A DNA stretch of 23,153 nucleotides from Candidatus Komeilibacteria bacterium (lineage in GTDB: Bacteria > Patescibacteriota > Patescibacteriia > UBA1558 > 2-01-FULL-52-15): contig JACQKJ010000015.1 in NCBI GenBank assembly GCA_016204595.1, positions 1-23,153 on the forward strand, in the 5' to 3' direction. Shown here piece after piece: positions 1-6,921 of this stretch. The position numbers and the translations under genes are program-made. The notes below the pieces were generated by a model. That model saw only the letters and a program-made list of their open reading frames with translations. It was not told where the DNA came from and searched no databases. Each line of letters begins with the position of its first letter. The stretch's first letter is position 1.

Positions 1-149
1 ACAACTATTACCGCAGGCATGGAGGCTTTGGGATGTACCGGTTAACCCCTGCGCAAAAGATTGCCCTGACCCTTACCAATGCTATGGCAAACAACGTGAT
101 CGCTTATCCCCACAAGGTAACTGGAACTCTGCAACAGTACAAAGCTTGA
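1..149 (+). CDS. C-terminal fragment of an unidentified protein
   Basis: An open frame runs from the left edge (first full codon at base 3) to a TGA at 147-149. It gives about 48 residues, beginning NYYRRHGGFGMYRL and ending GTLQQYKA. The start lies outside the window. I do not recognise the family: no membrane segment or catalytic motif is visible in this piece. The composition is protein-like and the next gene follows on the same strand. The stop codon overlaps a TTGACA hexamer that may be a -35 box for the next gene. Confidence 0.5.
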   Translation, partial: NYYRRHGGFGMYRLTPAQKIALTLTNAMANNVIAYPHKVTGTLQQYKA

Positions 150-174
150 CAAAACATCATATATATCATACTCT
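146..174 (+). promoter_or_regulatory. Weak candidate promoter for the 74-aa membrane protein
   Basis: A perfect TTGACA (146-151) overlaps the preceding stop codon. The -10 region 17 nt downstream (TACTCT, 169-174) is poor, in an AT-rich stretch with other partial matches. Only the -35 box is convincing. Confidence 0.3.
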
Positions 175-218
175 ATTTTATTCGGCAATTACGCCGCATT
201 CTTTAAAAAGGGGTAATC

Positions 219-443
219 ATGCTGCCTATTAGTGAGTGGGGGCTTGTGCACTGGATCGCCTTCCCGCTGTGCATCGTTTGGTTCATTACCGGATTTGTCC
301 TGTTTCTGAATTTCAATACGGTGATCAAACTGCGCGGTAGGTCGTATACCGCGTGGCGCGTCGTGTTTTACACGTCGTGGGCCATCTGGCTGATCCTCAT
401 TCTTGGTCCGAAGTATTTGCAGCTCATCCAGTCCTGGTTTTAG
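219..443 (+). CDS. Small two-helix membrane protein (74 aa), unknown function
   Basis: The product has two hydrophobic segments, about residues 8-30 (HWIAFPLCIVWFITGFVLFL) and 47-65 (VVFYTSWAIWLILILG). A short basic loop (KLRGRSYTAWR) joins them, so both termini probably face the same side of the cytoplasmic membrane. No cysteine pair, catalytic motif or known family signature is visible. The ATG is well supported: AAGGGG at 208-213 lies five bases upstream, one of the clearer Shine-Dalgarno sites in the window. A hairpin terminator follows at 506-545, so it seems to be a short independent unit or the last gene of an operon entering from the left. Confidence 0.7.
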   Translation: MLPISEWGLVHWIAFPLCIVWFITGFVLFLNFNTVIKLRGRSYTAWRVVFYTSWAIWLILILGPKYLQLIQSWF

Positions 444-505
444 TGACCCCTCAAGAAGAAATCCTCCTCATGCATTCTAGTCGTCGCGCCGAACGCGACA
501 AAACG

Positions 506-545
506 ACTCCGTCCAGGCTTACATAGCTGGCGGAGTTTTACTTTA
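506..545 (+). terminator. Rho-independent terminator after the 74-aa gene
   Basis: ACTCCGTCCAG (506-516) pairs with CTGGCGGAGT (527-536), leaving one unpaired base, around a 10-nt loop. The stem runs into TTTTACTTTAT on the plus strand. On the minus strand it is followed by CGTTTTG, so it may also act weakly behind the convergent winged-helix gene. Confidence 0.7.
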
Positions 546-606
546 TATCATGAGCTATCTCTAATAGTCCTCCCCTTAAAATAAATGGGAGAGAATATGG
601 TCGCGG

Positions 607-900
607 CTAGCGCAGCCTTATTTTGAATGGCAATCTTTGCTGATCCTTTGCGATCGCTTTGGCGAGCTTCCTGCCCTTCGGCGTCAGTGAGACGCGCTCG
701 ATGAAAAGTTTCTGCGCAGTCTTATGGCCATACCCAATAATAAGCCCTTTAAGTATGAGCCTCTCAATGCTTCGTGTGATAACTTTGACGTCTTCTTCTC
801 CAATCTTTTTGTAAAACGTCTCAAACGCAGAACGAGAGCATTGCGGCCCGTTGCTATAGACCTGCTTGAGGATATATGTTTGGAGGTCGGAGAGATGCAT
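607..900 (-). CDS. Winged-helix DNA-binding protein (97 aa)
   Basis: The 97-residue product reads as a single winged helix-turn-helix. Helix 1 is LSDLQTYILKQVY (3-15), a helix-turn-helix region spans about 25-53 (ITRSIERLILKGLIIGYG, 41-58), and a beta-wing FIERVSLTPKGRKLAKAI (66-83) carries the LTPKGRKLA motif typical of MarR/PadR-like wings. A basic tail (LPFKIRLR) ends it. From memory, similar short proteins of unknown target recur in CPR genomes. It lies last in the aspS operon direction but is separated from aspS by a palindromic element, so co-transcription is uncertain. No Shine-Dalgarno precedes the ATG. DNA binding is inferred from the fold only. Confidence 0.7.
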   Translation of the reverse strand: MHLSDLQTYILKQVYSNGPQCSRSAFETFYKKIGEEDVKVITRSIERLILKGLIIGYGHKTAQKLFIERVSLTPKGRKLAKAIAKDQQRLPFKIRLR

Positions 901-906
901 AGCTGG

Positions 907-1040
907 GTGTCATTGCGAGCCGACCCTGAACCGAAGCGGAACGCCTGGTTCAGGGGAGGCGTGGCAATCCCAATGAATAATTAATAGTTCTTCGACTTCT
1001 CAATGGGATTGCTTCGGTCGTTCCTCCCTCGCAATGACAC
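907..1040. repeat. 134-bp palindromic element with 13-bp perfect terminal inverted repeats
   Basis: GTGTCATTGCGAG at 907-919 is matched exactly in reverse by CTCGCAATGACAC at 1028-1040. An inner pair, GCAATCCCA (964-972) and TGGGATTGC (1004-1012), is also perfect. It encodes no protein. It begins 6 nt beyond the start of the winged-helix gene and ends 2 nt before the aspS stop codon. GTCATTGCGAG-type termini are a recurrent non-autonomous (MITE/REP-like) repeat style in many bacteria. It might act as a terminator or RNA stabiliser for aspS mRNA, but this is inference. Confidence 0.75.
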
Positions 1041-1042
1041 GG

Positions 1043-2461
1043 TTACTTCTTTTTCAAAGCAATACCAAGCTCCTCCAACTGCCCCTTCTCAACTTCGGAC
1101 GGCGAATCCATCATCGGATCCCTGCCGTCGTTCGTGAGGGGGAACGCGGTCACTTCACGCAAATTTTTTTCGCCTGCCAGTATCATGATGAGACGATCAA
1201 GGCCGGGCGCGATGCCTCCGTGCGGCGGTACGCCGTACTCGAACGCGGTCAGCATGTGCTGAAACTGTTTTTTTTGCTGCTCTGTAAATCCGATCAGGTC
1301 AAAAACCTTCTGTTGTACGGCCGGGTCATGGATCCTGACGCTGCCGCCGCCAATCTCAAATCCGTTCAGCACGAGATCGTGCTGCAAACCGCGAACCTGT
1401 CCGGGATTGCTGTCCAGGAGCGCAACGTCCTCTGGACGTGGAGCGGTGAACATGTGGTGCGATGGTGCCCACGTTTTTCCTGCGCCGTGAAAATGATCTT
1501 CATTGGTTTGTTTTACAAATAGCGGAAAATTCACTATCCACGCAAATGCAAGCTCGTTCGGGTTCGTCGTATCGTTCCGCAGATCAGGCTTGTCGGTTCC
1601 GTACTGTTTCATGACGTCCGCATAGTTGAGGCGCGGGAAAGGTTCCTTTGTTATGGTTTTCTCGGGGAACAACTCATGCGCCAGATCAATGAATATTTTT
1701 TCCGTCAGAGCTAGTATGTCGTCCTGCGTGACAAATGACATTTCCATATCGATCTGATAGAACTCGCCGGGACTCCGGTCAGCGCGTGCGTCCTCATCGC
1801 GGAAACACGGCGCGATCTGAAAATACCGTTCGAATCCTGCAACCATTAGAAGCTGCTTATACTGCTGGGGACTTTGCGGCAGGGCGAAAAATTTTCCTTT
1901 GTGCAGGCGCGAAGGCACCAGATAATCCCTGGCGCCTTCAGGCGTTGATTTTGAGAGAATAGGCGTTTGTATTTCGACAAAGCCTTTCTCACTCAAATAA
2001 TTTCTGACGAATTGCATGACCCTGTGCCGCATGCGCATCGTCTTCGACAGACGCTCATGACGTAAGTCAAGATACCGATACTGCAAGCGTAGTTCTTCGT
2101 TCGCTTGCCGGTCCTCATTTTCTATTTCAAACGGTGGCGTCTTGGCTTTGCTCACTATCTGTATGGTCTTTGCCAGAACCTCAATGGTTCCCGTCGACAT
2201 GGCGACGTTCACCTGCTTCGCGCTCCGCTTCTGCACGGAGCCTGATATGTGGACAACATACTCAGGGCGCAGCTCCTCTGCAGCGGTCCGCGACGCTTCA
2301 TCAAGCTCCTGCGGGACGCAAACGATCTGCATAATGCCAGTGCTGTCCCGCAGATCAACAAAAACCAGCTTGCCCATGTTCCGGCGAACATGAACCCAAC
2401 CAGCGAGCTCGACCGTAGATCCTACGGCCCGCTCCGATATGTCACCGATATACTGCTTCAT
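1043..2461 (-). CDS. aspS: Aspartyl-tRNA synthetase, short form lacking the GAD domain
   Basis: Class II synthetase charging tRNA-Asp (aspartate + ATP + tRNA) in the cytoplasm. An N-terminal OB-fold anticodon domain covers about 1-105 (AGWVHVRRNMGKLVFVDLRD). The catalytic core shows LDLRHERL (131-138), motif 2 FRDEDARADRSPGEF (220-234) and motif 3 with GLDR (420-423). The protein has 472 residues, against about 590 for typical bacterial AspRS. YGTDKPDLR (287-295) is followed almost at once by LAFAWIVNFPLF (304-315), exactly where the bacterial GAD insertion of roughly 120 residues normally sits, so that domain is cleanly absent. It follows the pilin gene by 21 nt. No strong Shine-Dalgarno. 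With asnS in the same operon, Asn-tRNA can be made directly; whether this AspRS is discriminating cannot be settled here. Confidence 0.95.
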   Translation of the reverse strand: MKQYIGDISERAVGSTVELAGWVHVRRNMGKLVFVDLRDSTGIMQIVCVPQELDEASRTAAEELRPEYVVHISGSVQKRSAKQVNVAMSTGTIEVLAKTIQIVSKAKTPPFEIENEDRQANEELRLQYRYLDLRHERLSKTMRMRHRVMQFVRNYLSEKGFVEIQTPILSKSTPEGARDYLVPSRLHKGKFFALPQSPQQYKQLLMVAGFERYFQIAPCFRDEDARADRSPGEFYQIDMEMSFVTQDDILALTEKIFIDLAHELFPEKTITKEPFPRLNYADVMKQYGTDKPDLRNDTTNPNELAFAWIVNFPLFVKQTNEDHFHGAGKTWAPSHHMFTAPRPEDVALLDSNPGQVRGLQHDLVLNGFEIGGGSVRIHDPAVQQKVFDLIGFTEQQKKQFQHMLTAFEYGVPPHGGIAPGLDRLIMILAGEKNLREVTAFPLTNDGRDPMMDSPSEVEKGQLEELGIALKKK

Positions 2462-2482
2462 GCAACAAGATTCCGAGAACCA

Positions 2483-2833
2483 TTAGACGGCTCCGACGAG
2501 CGAGTCGATCACGAACGAGGATATGGCGTATGCGGCAAGCACCACGACCAGACCGACCACTCCGGCTGAGATAAGCTTCTTTGCCTGATCAATTTTGTCT
2601 TCTTCGCCGAACGAGGTCATCCAAATGAAGCCGCCGTACAAGATGATGATGACCGTCAGAATGCCCAGGAAGCCCAGGACAATCCTGATGATGTTCTCGA
2701 TGGTCGTTTTGAGATCCTGCGAACTGAACCCCGCGAAGCTCGTGGGGAAATCTATTGAAACGCCTTGCGCATGGCCCCGCGAAACGAAAAACAGCGGTGC
2801 CAGATACAGGGCGCGTGTGAGTATTTTTTTCAT
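2483..2833 (-). CDS. VirB2/TrbC-like pilin subunit
   Basis: A 116-residue membrane protein with a signal peptide (MKKILTRALYLAPLFFVSRGHAQG, likely cleaved after HAQ near residue 23). A short exported segment follows, then two hydrophobic helices: about 45-69 (IIRIVLGFLGILTVIIILYGGFIW) and 88-112 (ISAGVVGLVVVLAAYAISSFVI). Between them is a polar hairpin turn (TSFGEEDKIDQAKK). This plan matches the VirB2/TrbC pilin family, and such genes are very frequent in CPR genomes, where they are linked to surface appendages or type IV secretion-like machines. No other secretion gene is in the window. The start is well supported by AAAGGAAG at 2840-2847 (minus strand), about six bases before the ATG. It sits between asnS and aspS in one operon, which probably reflects compaction rather than shared function. 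Confidence 0.8.
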   Translation of the reverse strand: MKKILTRALYLAPLFFVSRGHAQGVSIDFPTSFAGFSSQDLKTTIENIIRIVLGFLGILTVIIILYGGFIWMTSFGEEDKIDQAKKLISAGVVGLVVVLAAYAISSFVIDSLVGAV

Positions 2834-2855
2834 GGTATGCTTCCTTTATTAATGA

Positions 2856-4154
2856 TTACGGCCGAAGCCGGTTAATGGTCCGTGGGAACGGTATCGATTC
2901 GCGCAGATGTTTAAGCCCGCATATCCATGATACCAGACGCTCGAGCCCAAGTCCAAAGCCGGAATGCGGGACCGAGCCATATTTTCGCAGGTCCAGATAC
3001 CATTCAAAATCCTTTACCGGAAGGTTATGCTCCCGAATGCGCTGCAGCAGGAGCCCGTGATCGTCCTCGCGTTCGGAACCGCCAATGATCTCGCCATAGC
3101 CTTCGGGCGCAAGCATATCATCACACAGCGCGAGCGAGGGATCCTCGGGATCACGCTTCATATAAAAAGCTTTGACCGCTGCGGGATACCTTTCAACAAT
3201 CACCGGTTTATCGTACTGCTGCATGAGAAGCGTTTCGTCATCACCGCCCAAGTCGGCTCCGTCCTTGATATCCGATCCAAAAGACCGCAATTTCTTGACG
3301 GCTTGGGCATGGGTCATCCGAACGAACGGCGCTATGATCTTTTCCAACGGCTTTGTGTCACGCTCAAGGCACGCCAGCTCTTCTGCGTTCCGAACCAACG
3401 CCCGTTTCACCAGATACTCGATAAGCTTCTCCTGCAGCGCCATATTATCTTCATGCGTTGCAAAAGCGACCTCGGCGTCCATCATCCAGAATTCGGTCAG
3501 ATGCCGACGTGTTTTTGATTTTTCGGCTCTGAACACCGGACCAAAATCGAATACCTTGCGGTGCGAAAAAATAGCAGCCTCAATATAGAGCTGGCCGGAT
3601 TGGGAAAGATATGCAGTATCACCGAAATAATCGAGTTCAAAGAGTTCGGTCGTGCCCTCGCATGCGTTCGGCGTCAGTATCGGGGAATCGATCTTGGTAA
3701 ACCCCTCCTCCTCCATGAAATCATAGATGCCCTTGATGATCGTATTACGCACGCGTTGGATCGCCCATTGGCTTTTCGACCGGAGCCACAGATGGCGCTG
3801 GTCCATCAGAAAATCGACCCCATGCTCTTTCTTGCTGATGGGGAATTCTTCCGATCGGTGCACCACGGTCACGTCACGAACCTGCAATTCGTACTCTGAT
3901 CGCTTGGGATGCTTACTCACGGTTCCGATAAGCATGACCGAGGATTCTTCCGTGAGTTCGTTGATTCGCTGCCACACGACCGACTCAAGCTCTTTTTCCG
4001 CCGCAACTGCCTGCACCCACCCGTATCCGTCCCGTATCTGCAAAAAAACAACCTTTCCAGAAGAACGGATGTTGTATACCCACGCTGAAACTCGTACCTC
4101 CTGCCCTACCCACGATTCCAACCGATCGAGACGAACGCTTCCTGTGTCCGGCAT
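2856..4154 (-). CDS. asnS: Asparaginyl-tRNA synthetase
   Basis: Class II synthetase charging tRNA-Asn in the cytoplasm. The length of 432 residues is normal for bacterial AsnRS. The N-terminal OB fold is at about 16-98 (VSAWVYNIRSSGKVVFLQIRDG). The catalytic domain contains LMDQRHLWLRS (116-126), SPILTPNACEGTTELF (157-172), LSQSGQLYIEA (183-193), motif 2 FRAEKSKTRRHLTEF (208-222) and motif 3 near the C-terminus (SGFGLGLERLVSWICGL). The EKSKTRRH motif 2 and the EGTTELF element fit AsnRS rather than AspRS. It starts 9 nt after the small membrane gene upstream and is followed 22 nt later by the pilin gene. No Shine-Dalgarno precedes the ATG, as in many genes here. Its presence means the organism need not use the GatCAB route for Asn-tRNA. 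Confidence 0.95.
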   Translation of the reverse strand: MPDTGSVRLDRLESWVGQEVRVSAWVYNIRSSGKVVFLQIRDGYGWVQAVAAEKELESVVWQRINELTEESSVMLIGTVSKHPKRSEYELQVRDVTVVHRSEEFPISKKEHGVDFLMDQRHLWLRSKSQWAIQRVRNTIIKGIYDFMEEEGFTKIDSPILTPNACEGTTELFELDYFGDTAYLSQSGQLYIEAAIFSHRKVFDFGPVFRAEKSKTRRHLTEFWMMDAEVAFATHEDNMALQEKLIEYLVKRALVRNAEELACLERDTKPLEKIIAPFVRMTHAQAVKKLRSFGSDIKDGADLGGDDETLLMQQYDKPVIVERYPAAVKAFYMKRDPEDPSLALCDDMLAPEGYGEIIGGSEREDDHGLLLQRIREHNLPVKDFEWYLDLRKYGSVPHSGFGLGLERLVSWICGLKHLRESIPFPRTINRLRP

Positions 4155-4163
4155 GAGGGATGC

Positions 4164-4373
4164 TTAATGCTTACTGCGGTGAGAATTTTTTTTGTCGGGC
4201 CAGCAGCATTCATCGAACAAGTGCCGATGGCTCATTTTATTATACATCATTGAGAGACCCATGGCGATTATCAAAAGCGGCCAGAAGTAGGCCCAGAGCT
4301 CGCCCGGCAGGATCCCCATTTTATCGAACAAGAGCAGGAATCCGATGATAGTAACGGTCAATGCGAACAGCAT
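4164..4373 (-). CDS. Small LiaI/LiaF-type membrane protein (DUF5668-like)
   Basis: A 69-residue protein with two hydrophobic helices, about 2-17 (LFALTVTIIGFLLLFD) and 26-44 (ELWAYFWPLLIIAMGLSMMY), joined by KMGILPG. The pattern of a first helix ending in a G-x-x-x-L turn and then a W-PLLII-GL helix matches the short transmembrane unit of LiaI/LiaF-related DUF5668 proteins. The tail is polar and basic with adjacent cysteines (CCWPDKK). It is the first gene of the asnS-pilin-aspS operon, with a promoter about 30 nt upstream (4403-4431). Family assignment is from pattern only and the function is unknown. Confidence 0.65.
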   Translation of the reverse strand: MLFALTVTIIGFLLLFDKMGILPGELWAYFWPLLIIAMGLSMMYNKMSHRHLFDECCWPDKKNSHRSKH

Positions 4374-4402
4374 ACGATTTTGTTTTACTGCTTAATGCCA
4401 CT

Positions 4403-4431
4403 AGTATACGAAAATAGGCGGCAAAAAGCAA
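4403..4431 (-). promoter_or_regulatory. Promoter for the asnS-pilin-aspS operon
   Basis: On the minus strand TTGCTT (4426-4431) is separated by 17 nt from TATACT (4403-4408). Predicted transcription begins near 4396, giving a leader of about 23 nt before the ATG at 4373. The -35 box overlaps the T-rich tail of the terminator behind the CoA-binding gene, so terminator and promoter are interlocked. Confidence 0.6.
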
Positions 4432-4456
4432 GCAAGGCCACGATACTATCGTGACC
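4423..4456 (-). terminator. Terminator after the CoA-binding gene
   Basis: The near-palindrome at 4436-4456 folds on the minus strand as GGTCACGA / TCGTGGCC with a 5-nt loop. It is followed by TTGCTTGCTTTTT (4423-4435). The CoA-binding gene stops at 4513, about 57 nt upstream. Confidence 0.55.
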
Positions 4457-4512
4457 GAACGCAACCCTGAACTCCCCGAACGAGATAGTGCGGGGCAAGC
4501 ATGTCAGCTTGT

Positions 4513-4890
4513 TCAAGCCTGCGGATACACCCGATCCAAACTCGTCATAATGCACTGATTGTAGGTGATGATGCCGAACTGGTTGCTGTACTTTTCCAGA
4601 TATGCGATCACCTCGTCCGATTCCGCGCCCGGCTGGATCCACACATTGATGCGGCCCAATGTTTTAAGATACCGAAGAACCTTCATGGTAACCTCAGGGG
4701 GCACCACAATATCAACAATATCGATCGCGGTTTCAATATCCCCAACCTTGCGGTAACTGGGCAGATTCAGAATGATTTTCTCCTTCGGATTCACGGGAAA
4801 TACCGCATGCCCCTCCTCCACGAGATGGCGGACAATGCGATTTCCGTATTTTTCCGCATTATTGGAAGCTCCGACAACTGCTATGTTCAT
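4513..4890 (-). CDS. CoA-binding (YccU-type Rossmann) protein
   Basis: A 125-residue protein forming a single CoA-binding Rossmann domain of the YccU type. The N-terminal nucleotide loop is MNIAVVGASNNAEKYGNRIVRHL (1-23), followed by the GHAVFPVNPKEKIIL strand-turn, DIVDIVVPPEVTMKVLRYL and a C-terminal WIQPGAES element. Such proteins bind CoA or acyl-CoA; their role is not firmly known. I chose the ATG at 4890 rather than an upstream in-frame start at 4947 for two reasons. The domain begins precisely here, and a TTGCTT-N18-TATACT promoter ends only nine bases upstream. Transcription would then begin almost at this codon, making the extra 19 residues untranscribed. It is divergent from the VanW gene. 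Confidence 0.85.
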   Translation of the reverse strand: MNIAVVGASNNAEKYGNRIVRHLVEEGHAVFPVNPKEKIILNLPSYRKVGDIETAIDIVDIVVPPEVTMKVLRYLKTLGRINVWIQPGAESDEVIAYLEKYSNQFGIITYNQCIMTSLDRVYPQA

Positions 4891-4899
4891 ATAGATAAA

Positions 4900-4929
4900 A
4901 GTATACCCAATGAAAGCCATTCTAAGCAA
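4900..4929 (-). promoter_or_regulatory. Promoter of the CoA-binding gene, near-leaderless
   Basis: On the minus strand TTGCTT (4924-4929), an 18-nt spacer and TATACT (4900-4905). The ATG (4890) begins 9 nt after the -10 box, so the mRNA would have almost no 5' leader. There is no Shine-Dalgarno. Confidence 0.55.
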
Positions 4930-4995
4930 CACCGCAGGTCGCATCAAGCGAGCCTCGCAATGCTCGGGTCGCCGCTCCGGAAACTCGGATTACGA

Positions 4996-5024
4996 TTGAT
5001 TTTGGTGAATTTCTGCGGTATAAT
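4996..5024 (+). promoter_or_regulatory. Promoter of the VanW-domain gene
   Basis: TTGATT (4996-5001), a 17-nt spacer and a perfect TATAAT (5019-5024). Predicted start of transcription is near 5031, leaving about 10 nt before the ATG at 5042. It is back to back with the CoA-binding promoter. Confidence 0.75.
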
Positions 5025-5041
5025 TTGAGTAACAGTACATC

Positions 5042-6856
5042 ATGGACACAAAACCACCCCTCAATCGTCGGTTTATCCAGCGCATGGGCATAGCACTCGT
5101 CGTACTCATCGTACTCGGGTATACCGTGTATGCGCAGGCAGCACTGACCATCAGGGCACAGGTGCGCGTCGGCGGCATACGCGTCGGAGGCCTTACCCGC
5201 GAACGTGCAGCGGAAGCAGTGAGCAAGAGCCTTGGCAATTCCCAGGATGAGGCGGTTACGTTGGTCGTTGAAGGAAAAAAATATCCCATCCCGGCCGCAG
5301 ACATACGGCTCCGATACGATATTGCCGGAGCTGTAGAAAAAGCTTGGGGGGTCGGCCGTACCGGCAATCCGCTCCTGCGCATTGGGCAGCTTGCCATGCT
5401 GCCGCTCTTTCCGCGATCACTACCCGTCAATACGACGCTCGATGAAGCGCTGCTTCGAAACGAAATTGCCAACATCAAACACGCTGTCGATGAACCGGGA
5501 AAGGATATCCGTCTCAAAGTTTCAGAGGGCGTCGTCACTATCCTTACCGACACGAAATTGGGCTTCATCCTTGATGAAAGCGAAGCCATGCAAGCCGTCA
5601 TAGACGCCATCGCTGAGAAAAAAAACGAAACTCGGCCGCTAACGCTGACCGACGTACAGCCTTCCGTTGCCTATGAAAATGCCCCCAAAGCAAAAGAAGA
5701 AGCAGAGCGCGTTATTACTCATCCCCTGACAATGACAGATGCCGAGCGCCGTTTCACCATCAGCACGGAACGGCTGGGCGGCTGGCTCCAAAGCATTCCA
5801 CAGGGACCCCAACTGCAGATCGCTTTTAATGATGCGCTGGTGAGCGAATACATAACCACGATAGCCAAAGAGCTCAACGCAGAATCGCAAGCCCCAAAAG
5901 TCATTGTCTCGAACGGCAGGGTCGTGGAATTCCTGGAGCCGCGCACCGGCAGATCGCTTGATCAAGACCAGACCGTATCTTTGATCAAGGATGCGTTGCA
6001 GAAACGCGCAGACAACGTAACCGAGATCACCGAACTGGCGCTTCCCGTCAAAGTGGAAAATCCGGTCGTGACCGATCAATCGGCACAGGAGCTTGGCATT
6101 GTGGAACTCATCGGCAGCGCGTCAACGCGGTTCACCGGCAGTCCTCCGAATCGCATATCGAATATCAAGAACGGCGTCAAATTTCTCACGGGGATACTCA
6201 TCAAACCAGGCGAAGAATTCTCAACGCTCAAAACACTCGGAAAGATAGACAACACGACCGGCTATCTGCCTGAGCTCGTGATAAAAGAAAACCGAACCGT
6301 TCCCGAGTTCGGCGGCGGCTTGTGCCAGGTCTCAACCACTCTCTTCAGAGCCGTTCTCGCTACCGGCCTGCCTATTACCTCGCGACAGAACCATTCATAC
6401 CGGGTCTCGTACTACGAAAAGGACGGTGACGGCATCTCCATAGGCCCGGGACTCGACGCAACCATCTATAATCCTGCTCCTGATTTCAGATTCATCAATG
6501 ATACCGGAGTGGCAATACTTATCCAGGGACACGTCGAGGGCGATACAATAACGTTTGATTTTTACGGGACTAAGGACGGACGTGTAGCAACAGTTGACGG
6601 ACCACATACGCTTTCGTCCACCCCGGCCGGAGAGCCGATCTATATAGAAACGGATACGCTGAAGCCGGGGGAAACGAAGCAGATCGAGCGAGCGCACGCC
6701 GGAGGCTCGGCTATCGCCACGTATTCAGTCGTGTATCCGGACGGCACGAAAAAAGAACAGGTTTTTAAAAGCCTGTATCGCAACTGGCCTGCGCAATTCC
6801 TTATCGGAGCCGATCCGACCAAGGCAACGACCACAGAAAGTATGAGTAATCAGTAA
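5042..6856 (+). CDS. VanW-domain cell-surface protein with peptidoglycan-binding-like repeats
   Basis: A 604-residue protein anchored by one N-terminal helix (about 13-33, IQRMGIALVVLIVLGYTVYA) after a short basic cytoplasmic end, with the rest outside the membrane. Two related regions (about 36-170 and 205-340) resemble the YoaR/PG_binding_4 modules found before VanW domains. Each has a GxxV-G-L-T or similar motif and a following helix. The VanW domain covers about 350-490. Its hallmark is GGGLCQVSTTLFRA (424-437), followed by SRQNHSYRVSYYEKDGDG. The C-terminal 100 residues form a beta-rich extension. VanW proteins occur beside vancomycin-resistance genes but have no proven activity; a cell-wall role is inferred. 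The last codons lie inside a 7-nt-period repeat array, so the C-terminal SMSNQ is probably repeat-derived. Confidence 0.9.
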   Translation: MDTKPPLNRRFIQRMGIALVVLIVLGYTVYAQAALTIRAQVRVGGIRVGGLTRERAAEAVSKSLGNSQDEAVTLVVEGKKYPIPAADIRLRYDIAGAVEKAWGVGRTGNPLLRIGQLAMLPLFPRSLPVNTTLDEALLRNEIANIKHAVDEPGKDIRLKVSEGVVTILTDTKLGFILDESEAMQAVIDAIAEKKNETRPLTLTDVQPSVAYENAPKAKEEAERVITHPLTMTDAERRFTISTERLGGWLQSIPQGPQLQIAFNDALVSEYITTIAKELNAESQAPKVIVSNGRVVEFLEPRTGRSLDQDQTVSLIKDALQKRADNVTEITELALPVKVENPVVTDQSAQELGIVELIGSASTRFTGSPPNRISNIKNGVKFLTGILIKPGEEFSTLKTLGKIDNTTGYLPELVIKENRTVPEFGGGLCQVSTTLFRAVLATGLPITSRQNHSYRVSYYEKDGDGISIGPGLDATIYNPAPDFRFINDTGVAILIQGHVEGDTITFDFYGTKDGRVATVDGPHTLSSTPAGEPIYIETDTLKPGETKQIERAHAGGSAIATYSVVYPDGTKKEQVFKSLYRNWPAQFLIGADPTKATTTESMSNQ

Positions 6857-6921
6857 TGAGTGATCGGTAATGGGGGGAGATCAAAATGTACTGATTACGC
6901 GTTACTCATTACCTGTTACGC
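6837..6921. repeat. Inverted pair of 7-nt-period arrays between convergent gene ends
   Basis: The left arm (6844-6871) is four contiguous heptamers of form NNGTRAT. The right arm (6894-6921) is four contiguous heptamers of form RTTACNN, the reverse complement of the same motif. GTAATGAGT (6853-6861) pairs perfectly with ACTCATTAC (6904-6912). About 22 nt including a G-run separate the arms. The array contains the stop codons of both the VanW gene (6856) and the nuclease gene (6902). It could form a bidirectional transcription barrier. Confidence 0.75.

Noticed and set aside
1034..1522. 162-codon plus-strand frame
   Set aside because: Antisense to the 3' half of aspS, which is clearly coding.
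4948..4975. CTCGCAATGCTCGGG in the divergent promoter region as a third GTCATTGCGAG-type repeat
   Set aside because: Only nine bases match the element terminus and no inverted partner is present, so it is probably chance.
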